Of a stretch of DNA of 64,000 nt, positions 12,001 through 16,479 are shown piece by piece (position 1 is the first letter of the stretch; each line of letters begins with the position of its first letter). Source of the stretch: Holophagae bacterium (lineage in GTDB: Bacteria; Acidobacteriota; Holophagae; Acanthopleuribacterales; Acanthopleuribacteraceae); NCBI GenBank assembly GCA_030429565.1, contig JAUIFE010000001.1, positions 620,001 through 684,000 on the forward strand, given 5' to 3'. The position numbers and the translations under genes are program-made. The notes beneath the pieces were generated by a model. It ran no database searches. It was not told where the DNA came from and saw only the letters and a list, made by a program, of their open reading frames with translations.

Positions 12001-12866
12001 GCAGCGCCCACGGCCCCATCAACCGACCAATTTACGACAGCGCCGCCTTTACCTTGCTGTTCCTGGCAGACCAGCGCGGCGCCTATGCGGAATGGAACCT
12101 AATCGACGCCGGCGACTTGGGCCAACGGCTGATGGGTGAAGGCATGCGCTACCACATCGGCCTGTGCCCGTTGGGCGGCATGGATTGTGACTCGCTAGCC
12201 GAGCTCGCGCCGTTTGAGGCCGGCTTAAGCTGCGTGCATCTGTTCTTGGGCGGACCGGTTCCAGAAGCGCCGGTCGACCTGCGCGCGGCCTTGGCCGAGC
12301 AACAGCGCATCACGCAACAAATGGCGTCCGAAATGCAGGCCGAACAAGCCGTGCAAGGCGAACCCAACCGACCGCGGCGCCTGAGCGCGGCCGAGCTGGA
12401 CCTCAACGAGGAAGCGCTGCAATTTTACCTGAGCGAACGTCTGCCGGCCTTTGCCATGCCGCACGCCATGGTTTGGGTCAATCGCTTGCCAGAGAACGGA
12501 TTCAACGCCGAAACACCACAAGACACGGCGACAAGCGGCGAACCCCAAGTCGGCGGCACACCCCGCGACGCCTTGGAACAACAGATCGCCGAGACGGCGG
12601 CGGCCATTTTCGAGCGCGACCACATCGGCACACGCGACAACTTCTTCGAGCTGGGCGCCAACTCACTGCAACTGGTTCAGTTACAGGGCAAGTTACAAGC
12701 GAAACTGGAACGAGAAGTCAAAGTCACCGACATCTTCGCCAACCCAACCGTGGCCAGCTTAGCAGCGGCGTTACGCGGCCATGACCAGGGCCAAGTCGCC
12801 GCCGACGAGGCACGCGACCGCGCCAGGAAACGCAAACAAGCCAGAACGACACGCAAACGCCGCTAA
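3..12866 (+). CDS. Nonribosomal peptide synthetase, 5' partial: A-PCP-Cy-A-PCP-Cy-A-PCP-Cy-A(dead)/Ox-PCP
   Basis: The reading frame is already open at the window edge inside core A1 of an adenylation (A) domain, so the true start lies upstream. Order by nucleotide: A1 3-1430; PCP1 (Ser codon 1584, LGCNSL); Cy1 1770-3040; A2 3130-4625; PCP2 (Ser 4782); Cy2 4970-6270; A3 6370-7890; PCP3 (Ser 8031); Cy3 8225-9510; a degenerate A domain from 9580 split by an oxidase at about 11010-12270; PCP4 (Ser 12663). The three condensation-type domains have DLLVADAWS or DLLIADAWS (Asp codons 2169, 5373, 8622), not HHxxxDG, plus GDFTS, VFTS and QTPQVWLD, as in heterocyclization domains. Specificity codes read by eye are D-L-F-N-F-S-G-I-W, D-L-F-N-L-S-G-V-W and D-L-Y-N-M-S-M-I-W, close to the cysteine class. 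The last A domain lacks the P-loop TSGSTG and the A10 lysine. No thioesterase follows; the C-terminus is Lys/Arg-rich. Likely product: a tri-heterocycle with at least one thiazole. Confidence 0.95.
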   Translation, partial: VISPTRTLTYLQLEHEANLLAERLVKAGVKIGELVAVMMVKEWHTAVATLAVLKAGAAYQPIAPEQPRARRDVLLEEGAVRFVLTQPELGETCSLPAGLTRWTVQAQPETAAAHAAPPRRAKSQDLAYVIFTSGSTGKPKGVAIEHQGAVNTLIDINRRFDLGPKDRVFGISALNFDLSVFDLFGTFAAGAALVLPHHEQLRDPEHWLNLLFQHEVTMWNSVPALVDMLVTHARERGERLPPSLGTVFMSGDWIPVGLPDKIQALAPNAHIVSGGGATEASIWSITYPIHKVDPDWTSIPYGKPMDNQRFHVLDEHLQPAPDWVAGDLYIGGLGLARGYWRDPEKTAASFITHPVSGERLYRTGDQGRYRDDGNIEFLGREDFQVKIQGYRIELGEIESALEQHHDIQQAVVVAVGRDRHSQRLVGHLVPAERAELDRDSVRLWLSDQLPSYMVPAAFMTHYTLPLTPTGKLDRAALREKSEHLEPETVGYQEPRNPLEEQLCDLWCELLDVARVGVFDELLQLGCNSLIAITAVARLRKRYGVDIPPVAVLGDQATVAGLAREIETRRENCETPVAEITVEADPANAHEPFPLNAIQQAYWIGRRGGLELGNVAAYFYLEVDVADIEAERLQQAWQRVIERHPMLRTVFDEDGYQRTLPSVPTYEMPFRDLQRLDHEAVSSELAHVREAMSRQVMNPAKWPLFDLRLSLLSSRRGRLHFGLDLLVADAWSVQILFDDLERAYADPSQALPALPLTFRDYLQAEVKRVEHDAYRRARSFWLKRLDSLPPAPQLPLVKPLADIGEPHFERFHTVLEAKHRDSLNNEAKRRGLSPSGLLLAAFAEILGRWSSSPEFTLNVTTFNRQPIHEAVEHIVGDFTSMNLLAVDNQGTNFGQRAKLLQERLWEDLEHRRFGGLEVMREWSRRQGRAPGAPAPIVFTSLLDSYGQSGKFVPLGGEVVYATSQTPQVWLDHQVREQDGRLYLTWDVVTELLPTGLADDMFAAYRHLLIDLAENPPAWEVPFLHLLPEWQQSLGREVNQTTMEFTPRCLHQLFFEHAHNQPERPALITAAGSISYGALGAVAQQFGQQLVDHGVKAGHPVAIVMHKSPQQIAAVLAVHDAGGAYLPVDAGLPQQRRDFIIHNGGARVVLTTEDLVDDLNLPDTVTVVCLPTTMPETGEVQAPVLRQTPYDPAYIIYTSGSTGNPKGVAVDHIATYNTLLDINTRFQLGADDRVFGLSSLSFDLSVFDIFGPFSVGAALVLPDSDGLRSPDHWFDLCRDHGVTFWNSVPALMEMLVIYCEGHDHLLPESLRLVLMSGDWIPLDLPGRIRTLSPYIRLWSGGGATEAAVWSVLYPIDEVAATWKSIPYGKPMQNQTCHILDERLEACPVWVAGDLFIGGTGLARCYWNDPQKTNAAFFLHPRTGERLYRTGDLGRYLPDGNIEFLGRADFQVKVQGHRIELGEIETVLLQSDNVQAAVCGALGEAGGPKRLVAWLVCDDPAAFDRDACEQHLAQRLPDYMIPAAWVPLDRLPLTANGKVDRKALPMPDFKRNDTDQRDNQPHNPLEFKLIESWSDILAVPHEELSLSTSFFRFGGNSLLAIRMLNQLHKSSGVDIPLREFFDQPTIGALARLVGERQSRVQTEVPALPTLRQDPDKQHQPFPLNDIQHAYWMGRHGAMELGNVAAHFYFELDLTTDDPNRIEAAWRKVIARHDMLRAVIDDEGMQRVLPLETLPPFTIEVDDYRGIEAGEQRFHLETTRERLSHQVLDTHQWPLFEIRLSRCDDHQVRLHFSFDLLIADAWSARLVFQEFTRFYHHPDDTPAPLQLRFRDYVVGMAGLAETELYRRSAAYWSARLADLPAAPDLPLATDPATIRSPRFERRAGTLNPQQWQRLQRLAGRLGVTPTGLVLAAYAEVLGCWSQNPAFCINVTTFNRLPLHDEIEQLVGDFTSLTLLAVDQNGADPDGEAQPFGVRARRLQQQLWQDLDHRHYSGIQVIRDLARRAGRSPGALMPVVFTSRLFGGEESQALLPANLDGSPAEVVYAVSQTPQVWLDKQIFVENGTLAWTWDTVAELFMPGVVDDMFASFQQLLGQMADDPHIGDAPPASLLPEATRDQLKEINHTTTELPTGLLHDGFVAMWRATPDALAVVDGEQRWTYDDLAKRAFQVAAWLQEHQAQPEELVVVCMEKGCYQAAATLGVSLAGAAYLPMDPRWPLERRQRIHDRAQTRLILTTTTWEDRLSWPDDSTNLRVDWLDPVTAPDQPPSCPTTPQQLAYVIFTSGSTGEPKGVAIEHRGAVNTLADINQRFTVGADDAVLALSQLHFDLSVYDLFGILAAGATVVYPPDSEHPDPAAWLDLVQRQQVTIWNSVPALAALLLTYSENNNVPLPAHLRLVMLSGDWIALDTAPRLRRQLPDLTVISMGGATEGSIWSILYPIGELPEDAVSVPYGKAMANQSMWVLDRRRRPRPHWVPGDIYIGGIGVAREYYGAPELTRNAFFSDADGNRLYRTGDLGRLLPDGNIEFLGRIDHQVKVGGYRIELGEIEACLLRHPEVVEAVVTAPWVDEKSGPGGTRRLVAYIVRHPEQRDCELDLEQYRNFVAHDLPTYMVPQFFVQLDHLPLTPNGKLDRKALPHPHAGRGDRVADPGRGPLEERIAELWREVLDVDQVARDDAFFDLGGNSLLALSLLTALRRYLHVPLTLQHLFDNLTVAKLATVVAEMRARGETLEQTDNLPTLVANSADRTKPFPLTPVQQAYWIGRLQGLAGGNIAAHAYYELERADFDLTGFEAAFNRMIQRHEALRLVIDAHGEQQILADPGPYTVVCDDLRQVDEAAVGAALWQTRERMSHQVRDTTVWPIFEVRASLLPSGRTRLHLSFDLLIADAWSSRILFRDLALAMQERDHELPPLACSFRDYVLAQNQMRSHERFQRARDYWLRRLDHLPPGPSLPVARLPRPGDTPRFRRFQAHLDETTWRLLTERAHAVNLTPSGLLLAAFCEVLGGWSSEPRFTLNLTTFNRLAMHPDVNDLMGDFTSLTLLAVNTDFSGGDQRFQERARRIQEQLWRDLDHREMNGVEVLREIVRRSGGGVAPRAPIVFTSRLFGGDQSEDDRRRRDTFGEVVYSVSQTPQVWLDHQVVEEDGNLSWTWDVVDGLFHEGVVEDMFDAYNQLLKRLAADDADWSADTGRFLPGAAMPLVPVPSFPQDLLVQSKFFEQAGANPKAVALRSGSLTVTYKQLARTAHHIADVLERNQVDVGGVIAVYLDAPWMQIAAVLGVLEAGAAFTIIDAHLPDRCAAALLQHAGAAAVISLPHLTARLSIETESVVPALIFDPDWRHQDSQRMNAGPASADSPACILFEAPFAVPPRAVRLDHGVLCHAVTTLNQLLEISPEDRLAAVCPFGQGAALFDIFGVLSVGGSLWLPENHRVIDSDTLLTALADERISLWRSPIDRLNALFNHIDAHRQQTPDTALSHSLRRIILCDSLVTADDLERIRAHAPQAQVTLFQGHAGGVPWVACFLPEPGVTYDGPLPHGFALPGKQMVVLNSRLQPCPLYVTGDLYLGAMAPLPSFPSESTDALLTHPETGQLLLRTGQRGFVTDNGLVQVDPHSHTDLQHAGYRVALDDVASVFTNHSRIAETLIRHERNSAGDALLTAYLVPATEPLDAESYRCRVPRLIDLAEDEPAPWQPAIPKVVESWSRELLGQVLAGLRLIQPEGLAVPKYRYPSGGGLYPVQVFLVVANDQITGLTPGIYQFHPGLFKLAYVAGEVPTGAPALSVHFVGKLDAVLPLYPDWGLDFCFLEAGYMNRLLAEDCSLLGISCHPVDAALGAPIGQLLGWDDNLLWVHGVALSAATGFSDAPMQPAQPPATALAPHLRDRDWHAAAVSDPMARLGFKMEQRGLPEDFDEATALPLNPIPVDTITERRFAGRRSARSFMRRPLKAAQFGSWLACLRRPAVDEDDRVSAPMFRFLVELKNDAVEGLGAGLYEYLPETHQLHHLTTRALSPRSAHGPINRPIYDSAAFTLLFLADQRGAYAEWNLIDAGDLGQRLMGEGMRYHIGLCPLGGMDCDSLAELAPFEAGLSCVHLFLGGPVPEAPVDLRAALAEQQRITQQMASEMQAEQAVQGEPNRPRRLSAAELDLNEEALQFYLSERLPAFAMPHAMVWVNRLPENGFNAETPQDTATSGEPQVGGTPRDALEQQIAETAAAIFERDHIGTRDNFFELGANSLQLVQLQGKLQAKLEREVKVTDIFANPTVASLAAALRGHDQGQVAADEARDRARKRKQARTTRKRR
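11010..12270 (+). other. Embedded SagB/McbC-type FMN oxidase region in the last NRPS module
   Basis: This is a domain within the synthetase, not a separate gene. It sits between the A8-like stretch (about 10825, AGYRVALDD) and the A9-like stretch (about 12430, LSERLPAFAMP). The first half has YPSGGGLYP, GIYQFHP and EAGYMNRLLAED; the second has RRSARSF, GLYEYLP, YDSAAFTLLFLAD and LIDAGDLGQRLM. Both halves resemble the nitroreductase-like fold of azoline oxidases, giving about 410 residues, longer than the single McbC fold. By family knowledge it would oxidise a thiazoline on a neighbouring carrier domain to a thiazole. Placement between A8 and A9 matches known A-Ox-PCP modules. Confidence 0.8.
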
Positions 12867-12867
12867 C

Positions 12868-13205
12868 GCGGGCCGCGTTAACACCTGAACAAAGTGAATC
12901 TTGCCGGCGAAATCACCCAACGCTTGAGCGATTTCATCCACCGGAATGGCTTTATTCAGGTAACAAACCCCAAAAAAACCAAGTCCCAGCAATCGTTTGT
13001 CGGAAAAATGCACTCGCCAGGGCATGGATCGCTGCGTCTGAACACCATGCTCATTGATTTCAAAATTTCAGCAAAACGTTCTTCAGTTAGTGGCAAAACC
13101 ACACAATCCATCAAAAGCCTCAAAACATCCCGAATAAAAAGCGTAATATCATTGAATAATCGGACAAAGATCCTAAAACCCAGGTTTCCATGATAACCTT
13201 TTCAC
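12868..13205 (-). pseudogene. Broken small gene, two frameshifts, function unknown
   Basis: On the minus strand a GTG at 13205 follows a very strong ribosome-binding site (AGGAGGAGG, 13210-13218). The frame stops after about ten codons. If one base is dropped in the C/A run at 13175-13181 it stays open through TEERFAEILKSMSMVFRRSDP, and a second shift near 13025 joins PWRVHFSDKRLLGLGFFGV and IPVDEIAQALGDFAGKIHF. The joined product, about 105 residues, reads like a real protein, which no single frame does. The end is uncertain because the last frame runs antisense into the NRPS gene. I do not recognise the family. A decayed gene is the best reading; a sequencing error in one run could explain the first break only. 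Confidence 0.4.
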
Positions 13206-13554
13206 AAATCCTCCTCCTAACATATCATAAAACTTCGATCTAACAGAATCCCGTCCTTCATCACCACTATCGGGATCCGATCCCTACCTTCACTAAGCGA
13301 TTCTCGGCAGCGAATTCGCACAACTTTTTGGACTACAAAATCTTGAAAGAATGCTCGCCGCTCTTCTTAGTACGCCGGTGCTTTTTTTCAACACGTTTCG
13401 CACCAACGCTTGACACCCAGCGTCAAAACTTGTGCATTTTCATCCACCCTAATCCCTCAGTTCTGGTTCTACCAAGTGAACTTCAGCCAAGTAGTGAGAT
13501 TGGAAATGAAACCGAGATCACGGTTCGGTTGCAAAAAGTGTGTTGAAGGACTCC
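13206..13554. other. Intergenic, lower GC, no gene seen
   Basis: About 350 bases between the broken gene and the propeller gene. Apart from the minus-strand ribosome-binding site at 13210-13218, I see no coding pattern, terminator or repeat. Promoters for the flanking divergent genes must lie here, but no clear consensus pair was found. Confidence 0.5.
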
Positions 13555-14727
13555 ATGTCATATCTAAAACCCATCATCATCTCTATGTGTTTTCTTTTCC
13601 TGAGCTTGCATGCAATCGAGCCTACTGAAAACCAGCAATCATGGTCTGGCAAGGCACGTGAAAAGCTTTCGCAGGTCAAGTTCCTCAACGAAATCATGGT
13701 GTTCGAGGCGGTGATCCCACTTGAACAAAATGACCAGGTCTTCTTCGACTTCCCGACCCTTGCGATGATGTTCGGCTGCGGCTACTTCGTGAGTGATGAT
13801 AGCGGCAGCACCCTGTATCGCTACCATGCCGACGGCGCTTTTGACCGTGTCGTCACACGACGCGGTCACGGTCCTGGCGAAATCAGCTACCTCATGTTCG
13901 GCGCACGCATTTTCGACAACCAATTAGCGTTTTATGACATCTACAAGAAAGAAATAAAAGTATTTACAGCAGCGGGGCTTTTCGCTTGGAAAACCAACCT
14001 CGAGAAGCATTACAAAGGTGAGTCGCCGATCATAATGACCGGCGAAGCTTTTGCATGGCCGGAACCCGATCAACTCATTTTCAGCAATACATTCATTCGA
14101 GATCAGCCAGAGGCCCAAGCGGTCCGTTTTCACGTTTTATGGGAAAACAACCAAAAAATCAAACAGCTCACCATTGAACGGGTCCTAAGCCACCGCAATA
14201 CGACACACGAAAAAAAATTTGGCACCCCATGTCTCTACGATTTGAGAAGAGTTGGCGACAAGTACTGGCTGGGAAGTCAGGAATTCTCACAAATCACCAT
14301 GCTTAACCCCGATACACCTCGCATCACCAAACCAACAAATGTTCGCCTACCCGACGCACTAACACCTGCGCTTTATGAGGGCGTTTCCATACGAGACAGC
14401 AAAACCCTGTCCCGATTAATCAATATGAACGGGACCATTCACGATATTTTGCCACTCGGCAAAATCGTCCTAGTGAAAGTCGGCGCGCTCGGGTACGTCC
14501 CCTTCGATCAAACAGGACAACAACTCCTGGAACGGCGACTCCTGCTCAAATGGGCTAACTTGCGCGACGCCCACAATGGACTGATCTTGGCCACGACCGA
14601 CCACCGAAAAGCAAAGATCTTAGCCGAACGAGCAGGCGTCCCCCTTCCGGAACCAATCGGCAATGTCGCCGTGGAAGACGATTCCCCTTACCTAGTGCTT
14701 ATGCGCCTTAAACCCGAATTTCGTTGA
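13555..14727 (+). CDS. Secreted 6-bladed beta-propeller protein
   Basis: An in-frame GTG exists at 13540, but the ATG at 13555 has AAGGA four bases upstream and begins a clean signal peptide (MSYLKPIIISMCFLFLSLHA), so 13555 is chosen. The mature part has the motif GHGPGE near residue 110, seen in NHL-like/6-bladed propeller lipoproteins of Bacteroidota and Acidobacteriota, followed by repeated short beta-strand-like stretches. It is probably periplasmic or surface-exposed; its ligand is unknown. It lies in a lower-GC region and has no operon partner. A second protein of the same type is at 36312-37292. Confidence 0.7.
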   Translation: MSYLKPIIISMCFLFLSLHAIEPTENQQSWSGKAREKLSQVKFLNEIMVFEAVIPLEQNDQVFFDFPTLAMMFGCGYFVSDDSGSTLYRYHADGAFDRVVTRRGHGPGEISYLMFGARIFDNQLAFYDIYKKEIKVFTAAGLFAWKTNLEKHYKGESPIIMTGEAFAWPEPDQLIFSNTFIRDQPEAQAVRFHVLWENNQKIKQLTIERVLSHRNTTHEKKFGTPCLYDLRRVGDKYWLGSQEFSQITMLNPDTPRITKPTNVRLPDALTPALYEGVSIRDSKTLSRLINMNGTIHDILPLGKIVLVKVGALGYVPFDQTGQQLLERRLLLKWANLRDAHNGLILATTDHRKAKILAERAGVPLPEPIGNVAVEDDSPYLVLMRLKPEFR

Positions 14728-14870
14728 CGCAGTGCTTAAAAACCTGATATCGCAGAAGTTGATGACCTTGACCGAACCAGGCCTAATTGTTTATGCGCGC
14801 TCTAAGCATAAGTAATTCAAACACTTTGTAGTTCAGCAGGCTTAATGCAGAATGGGAGTAATTCATTTTT

Positions 14871-14899
14871 TTGACAAAAATATTTTTCCATTTTATACT
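14871..14899 (+). promoter_or_regulatory. Consensus sigma-70 promoter
   Basis: TTGACA at 14871-14876 and TATACT at 14894-14899 are separated by exactly 17 bases of AT-rich spacer. Transcription would start near 14906, about 30 bases before the start codon at 14935. This is the best match to a housekeeping promoter seen in the window. Confidence 0.75.
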
Positions 14900-14934
14900 G
14901 AAAAGCTGTTTTAGAGTCACGGCGAGAGGTAAGC

Positions 14935-15189
14935 ATGAGCGAGCAAGAGAGTGACCGGAAAATTCTTTCAGACTTGATTGCACCCGATGGGCACCCCTTA
15001 AAAACACTAGAAGCATTTAAATTTTCCGCTGCATATTATTTCGACTATTTATCGACATTCGATATCGATGCAATCCAAAAGAAACCACCATCTGAGTGCA
15101 CGGCTGCTGAATATTTAATCATTACAGATTACAACTCTCTCAAAAGCATACATTTAGCAGGTCGCCAAACTATACCTGCATCAAAATAA
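14935..15189 (+). CDS. Small hypothetical protein, 84 aa
   Basis: The start is supported by GAGAGG seven bases upstream and by the consensus promoter just before it. The protein is acidic at its N-terminus, has no signal peptide, membrane segment or cysteine motif, and matches no family I know. Its middle (FKFSAAYYFDYLSTFDIDAI) looks helical. Codon use is AT-rich like its right neighbour, unlike most of the window, which may indicate transfer. The gene at 15279 could share the transcript. Confidence 0.6.
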   Translation: MSEQESDRKILSDLIAPDGHPLKTLEAFKFSAAYYFDYLSTFDIDAIQKKPPSECTAAEYLIITDYNSLKSIHLAGRQTIPASK

Positions 15190-15278
15190 TTCCAAAAGCA
15201 ACACAGCGCCAGGTCAAAATTCTGTTATGATTTCAGGTAATTTTCTTATTTTTACTTGAATCATCACAGGAAGCTCGA

Positions 15279-15872
15279 ATGTTAGTTCCTATCAGCAAAC
15301 ACTGGAACACGCTCCCCCAGCAAGTGAAAGAACTTCTGCACCAGAGCTATTTCATAAAAGGCCACCAGTTCCATAGAGATTATCTCGAATCGATCGGAAA
15401 AATCTGGCACGACGACCCTTTAATCATACTTGGCGAATCCAGCGTTTATACCAAAACCAGATCGACAAGCTTAACAATCATAGATAAACTCATTCAATCC
15501 TTGGATTACAAAATCAATCCTGAGTCCTTTAAAAGACTGGGCCCATTTATTGAAATGTATTTCAACTCGTGTTTAATGACGCTCCTCATGCATCATGCAT
15601 TGGAAACACAAGCCCTACGAAATTTCTTTCGATCACAAAGTGCTTACGATGCACCCAATCGTGCGATCATTTGGTTTCCCACAACAGCCTCTAAAGAAAC
15701 CTATGATAAGCGCCGAAACGGGCTATGCATTCACAATCTTAGAAAATTCACAGAAGACTTGCACGGTGATGAGGTGGAAGAATTACGCCTCGATATATGC
15801 AACCAATTAAAACTTGTAGATCCTACTGATGAAGCTGAACTGTGGATGATCATTTTGGCACCTTTTTCTTAA
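15279..15872 (+). CDS. Hypothetical protein, 197 aa
   Basis: The ATG follows AGGA at a normal distance. The protein is soluble-looking, rich in aromatic and charged residues, and has no signal peptide. The central part (residues 85-110) contains MTLLMHHALETQALRNFF, possibly a helix. No conserved motif is recognisable. It follows the 84-residue gene by 89 bases and shares its low GC, so the two may form one unit. No function is proposed. Confidence 0.6.
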   Translation: MLVPISKHWNTLPQQVKELLHQSYFIKGHQFHRDYLESIGKIWHDDPLIILGESSVYTKTRSTSLTIIDKLIQSLDYKINPESFKRLGPFIEMYFNSCLMTLLMHHALETQALRNFFRSQSAYDAPNRAIIWFPTTASKETYDKRRNGLCIHNLRKFTEDLHGDEVEELRLDICNQLKLVDPTDEAELWMIILAPFS

Positions 15873-16420
15873 GCTCTAACGACATCCCATCCACCATCTC
15901 GAAGTACGCCTTCACCAGTCATCCAAACTCTGTCGAAATCATCAACTATTTTGAATGATCAAACATGCCTTTTCAAGCGGCGTCATCCTCTACTCTAATA
16001 TCATTACAAAAAACAACTGGAAAATTCGATCAAAACAACGCAAATTATCTTCACCCTCATATAGACTCCCCAAACTAAAATTAAAAAAACCACAACAGAC
16101 ACCACTTACAAAACAGCCATCTAAACATGATTCATTTCAGCATTTTTATTCACCGAAAGAAAAAGAGCTTCACATAAAACTCAACCTGAATTGGAATAAA
16201 AAATTGCCTGAGCGTAGTCTCCCGAGAAAAAGCAAGGTCACATTGACCAACGTTCTAGTATGCTACTCCCTGGCGTTCGTGTTGAACCAAGTGGGATAAC
16301 GCCCCGTATAAACCTGGGCCAGGATTGCCACCCCCGATCTTTTTGGTGATCAGCTATCGCCGTTCCGCAGCCTTTGCTTCGACACTCAAGAAGTTTCCCA
16401 AAAAGAAAAATCACCCCACT
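15873..16420. other. AT-rich intergenic region, no convincing gene
   Basis: A frame of 114 codons can be read at 15955-16299 on the plus strand, but it has no ribosome-binding site, is dominated by Lys, Ser and Pro as expected from A-rich DNA, and shows no motif. I regard the region as non-coding up to the terminator at 16421. Confidence 0.55.
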
Positions 16421-16461
16421 AAAAAAGCCGGCGTCGCGTGCTCCACGTGCGCCGGCTTTTT
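16421..16461 (-). terminator. Intrinsic terminator of the pyruvate dehydrogenase operon
   Basis: AAAAAAGCCGGCG (16421-16433) pairs with CGCCGGCTTTTT (16449-16460), with a small inner stem CGTG/CACG in the loop. Read on the minus strand the hairpin is followed by six T. It lies just after the lpd stop codon. The plus-strand side also ends in T, so it could work in both directions. Confidence 0.85.
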
Positions 16462-16479
16462 GGTTTGGGATGCGTCCCC

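Noticed and set aside
12894..13193. A 99-codon plus-strand frame after the NRPS
   Set aside because: No ribosome-binding site; the opposite strand holds the more protein-like broken gene.
15955..16299. A 114-codon AT-rich frame
   Set aside because: No ribosome-binding site, Lys/Ser-rich as expected for A-rich DNA, no motif.
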